64,000 bases of DNA from Kaistia dalseonensis (GTDB lineage: Bacteria; Pseudomonadota; Alphaproteobacteria; Rhizobiales; Kaistiaceae), in NCBI RefSeq assembly GCF_030814715.1, contig NZ_JAUSVO010000004.1:1-64000 (forward strand), in the 5' to 3' direction. The notes below the pieces were generated by a model. It was not told the DNA's origin and did not search any database. It worked only from the letters and a program-made list of their open reading frames with translations. A program made the position numbers and the translations under genes. This document shows, piece after piece, positions 63,678 to 64,000 of the stretch. Within the stretch, counting starts at the first letter, position 1, and each line of letters opens with the position of its first letter.

Positions 63678-64000
63678 ATGGCGACACGCATCGGCGTCGA
63701 TATTGGCGGCACGTTCACCGACCTCGTCTACTATGACGACGAGACCGGCGAGACGGTCGAAGGCAAGGTTCCGACCGTTCCGCATGCCCCCGAGGAGGGC
63801 GTGGTCAATGCCGTGAAGGGCCATGTGCCGCGCGAGGTGATCGAGAAAGCGGAATTCTTCCTGCATGGCACGACGGTGGGCCTCAACGCGCTCCTGGAGC
63901 GGCGCGGCGCCAAGGTGGGGCTGATCACCACCGAGGGCTTCCGCGACGTGCTGGAGATCCGGCGCGGCGACCGCGCCGAGATGTACAATCTGTTCTGGAA
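63678..64000 (+). CDS. hyuA: Hydantoinase/oxoprolinase subunit A (HyuA), cut by window end
   Basis: The first 107 codons of a HyuA-type protein. MATRIGVDIGGTFTDLVYYDDETG is the N-terminal actin-like nucleotide-binding start of hydantoinase A and 5-oxoprolinase, followed by FFLHGTTVGLNALLERRGAKVGLITTEGFRDVLEIRRGDRAEMYNLFW, a highly conserved block. GGAGG stands 6 nt before the ATG. The family opens hydantoins or oxoproline with ATP, together with a HyuB subunit probably beyond the window. The gap of 135 nt after the last ATPase gene has no gene of its own. Confidence 0.92.
   Translation, partial: MATRIGVDIGGTFTDLVYYDDETGETVEGKVPTVPHAPEEGVVNAVKGHVPREVIEKAEFFLHGTTVGLNALLERRGAKVGLITTEGFRDVLEIRRGDRAEMYNLFW

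Overview
The window comes from the chromosome of a GC-rich alphaproteobacterium, most likely Hyphomicrobiales (Rhizobiales). The evidence is a gene block (murA, DUF2948, hisD, UPF0262, low-molecular-weight phosphatase, maf, yacG, tRNA-Phe) in an order I know from that group, a mosaic palindromic element of a rhizobial type inside it (about 23529-23629), and many GntR, LuxR, Crp and MocR regulators beside catabolic operons. I cannot assign a genus from sequence alone.

Layout. (1) 1-12.4 kb, minus strand: a catabolic cluster with rubredoxin, a pirin-like bicupin, a tautomerase-fold protein, a cupin, benzoylformate decarboxylase (mdlC), two small exported proteins, a PheA/TfdB-type flavin monooxygenase, a Dld-type flavin dehydrogenase, two overlapping small proteins resembling nitrile-hydratase leader (NHLP) peptides, and a CocE/NonD hydrolase. 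A divergent GntR/FCD repressor gene and an AtoE-type short-chain acid transporter follow. An exact 12-bp GntR-like site occurs in front of both gntR and rubredoxin, and a separate exact 20-bp dyad repeats in two intergenic gaps. (2) 14-18.6 kb: a LuxR regulator, a PLP-dependent decarboxylase and a Tat-exported AstE/AspA-family metalloprotein. (3) 18.8-25.1 kb: the housekeeping block with tRNA-Thr and tRNA-Phe; infA is absent from its usual place. (4) 25-38.6 kb: stress and regulatory genes (VOC protein, Crp/Fnr regulator, iron permease-like protein, DUF892, GlxA-type regulator, two alpha/beta hydrolases, Hsp20, arylsulfatase, NikR, MocR, DUF983, AraC). (5) 38.6-44.3 kb, minus: a tightly overlapping Mrp/Mbh-like cation/proton antiporter operon of unusual order (E-F-G-A'B-C-D-D'), with a 20-codon linker frame between the last two genes. 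(6) 45-51.6 kb: an RND efflux pair, an AI-2E family transporter and a DUF900 lipoprotein hydrolase. (7) 52-56.4 kb: arcD-arcA without arcB or arcC, then a membrane-anchored alpha/beta hydrolase. (8) 56.4-64 kb: an XRE-cupin regulator divergent from an ABC importer operon carrying an Asp/Glu/hydantoin racemase and, at the window end, a truncated hyuA-type hydantoinase gene; this reads as uptake and breakdown of a hydantoin or related cyclic amide.

The most unusual content is the tandem NHLP-like pair at 2.0-2.7 kb. The two share a related C-terminal tail, yet the window holds no RiPP-modifying enzyme or peptidase-transporter. The repeated regulatory dyads in the same cluster and the antiporter operon architecture come next. 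No CRISPR array, prophage, insertion sequence or origin was seen.
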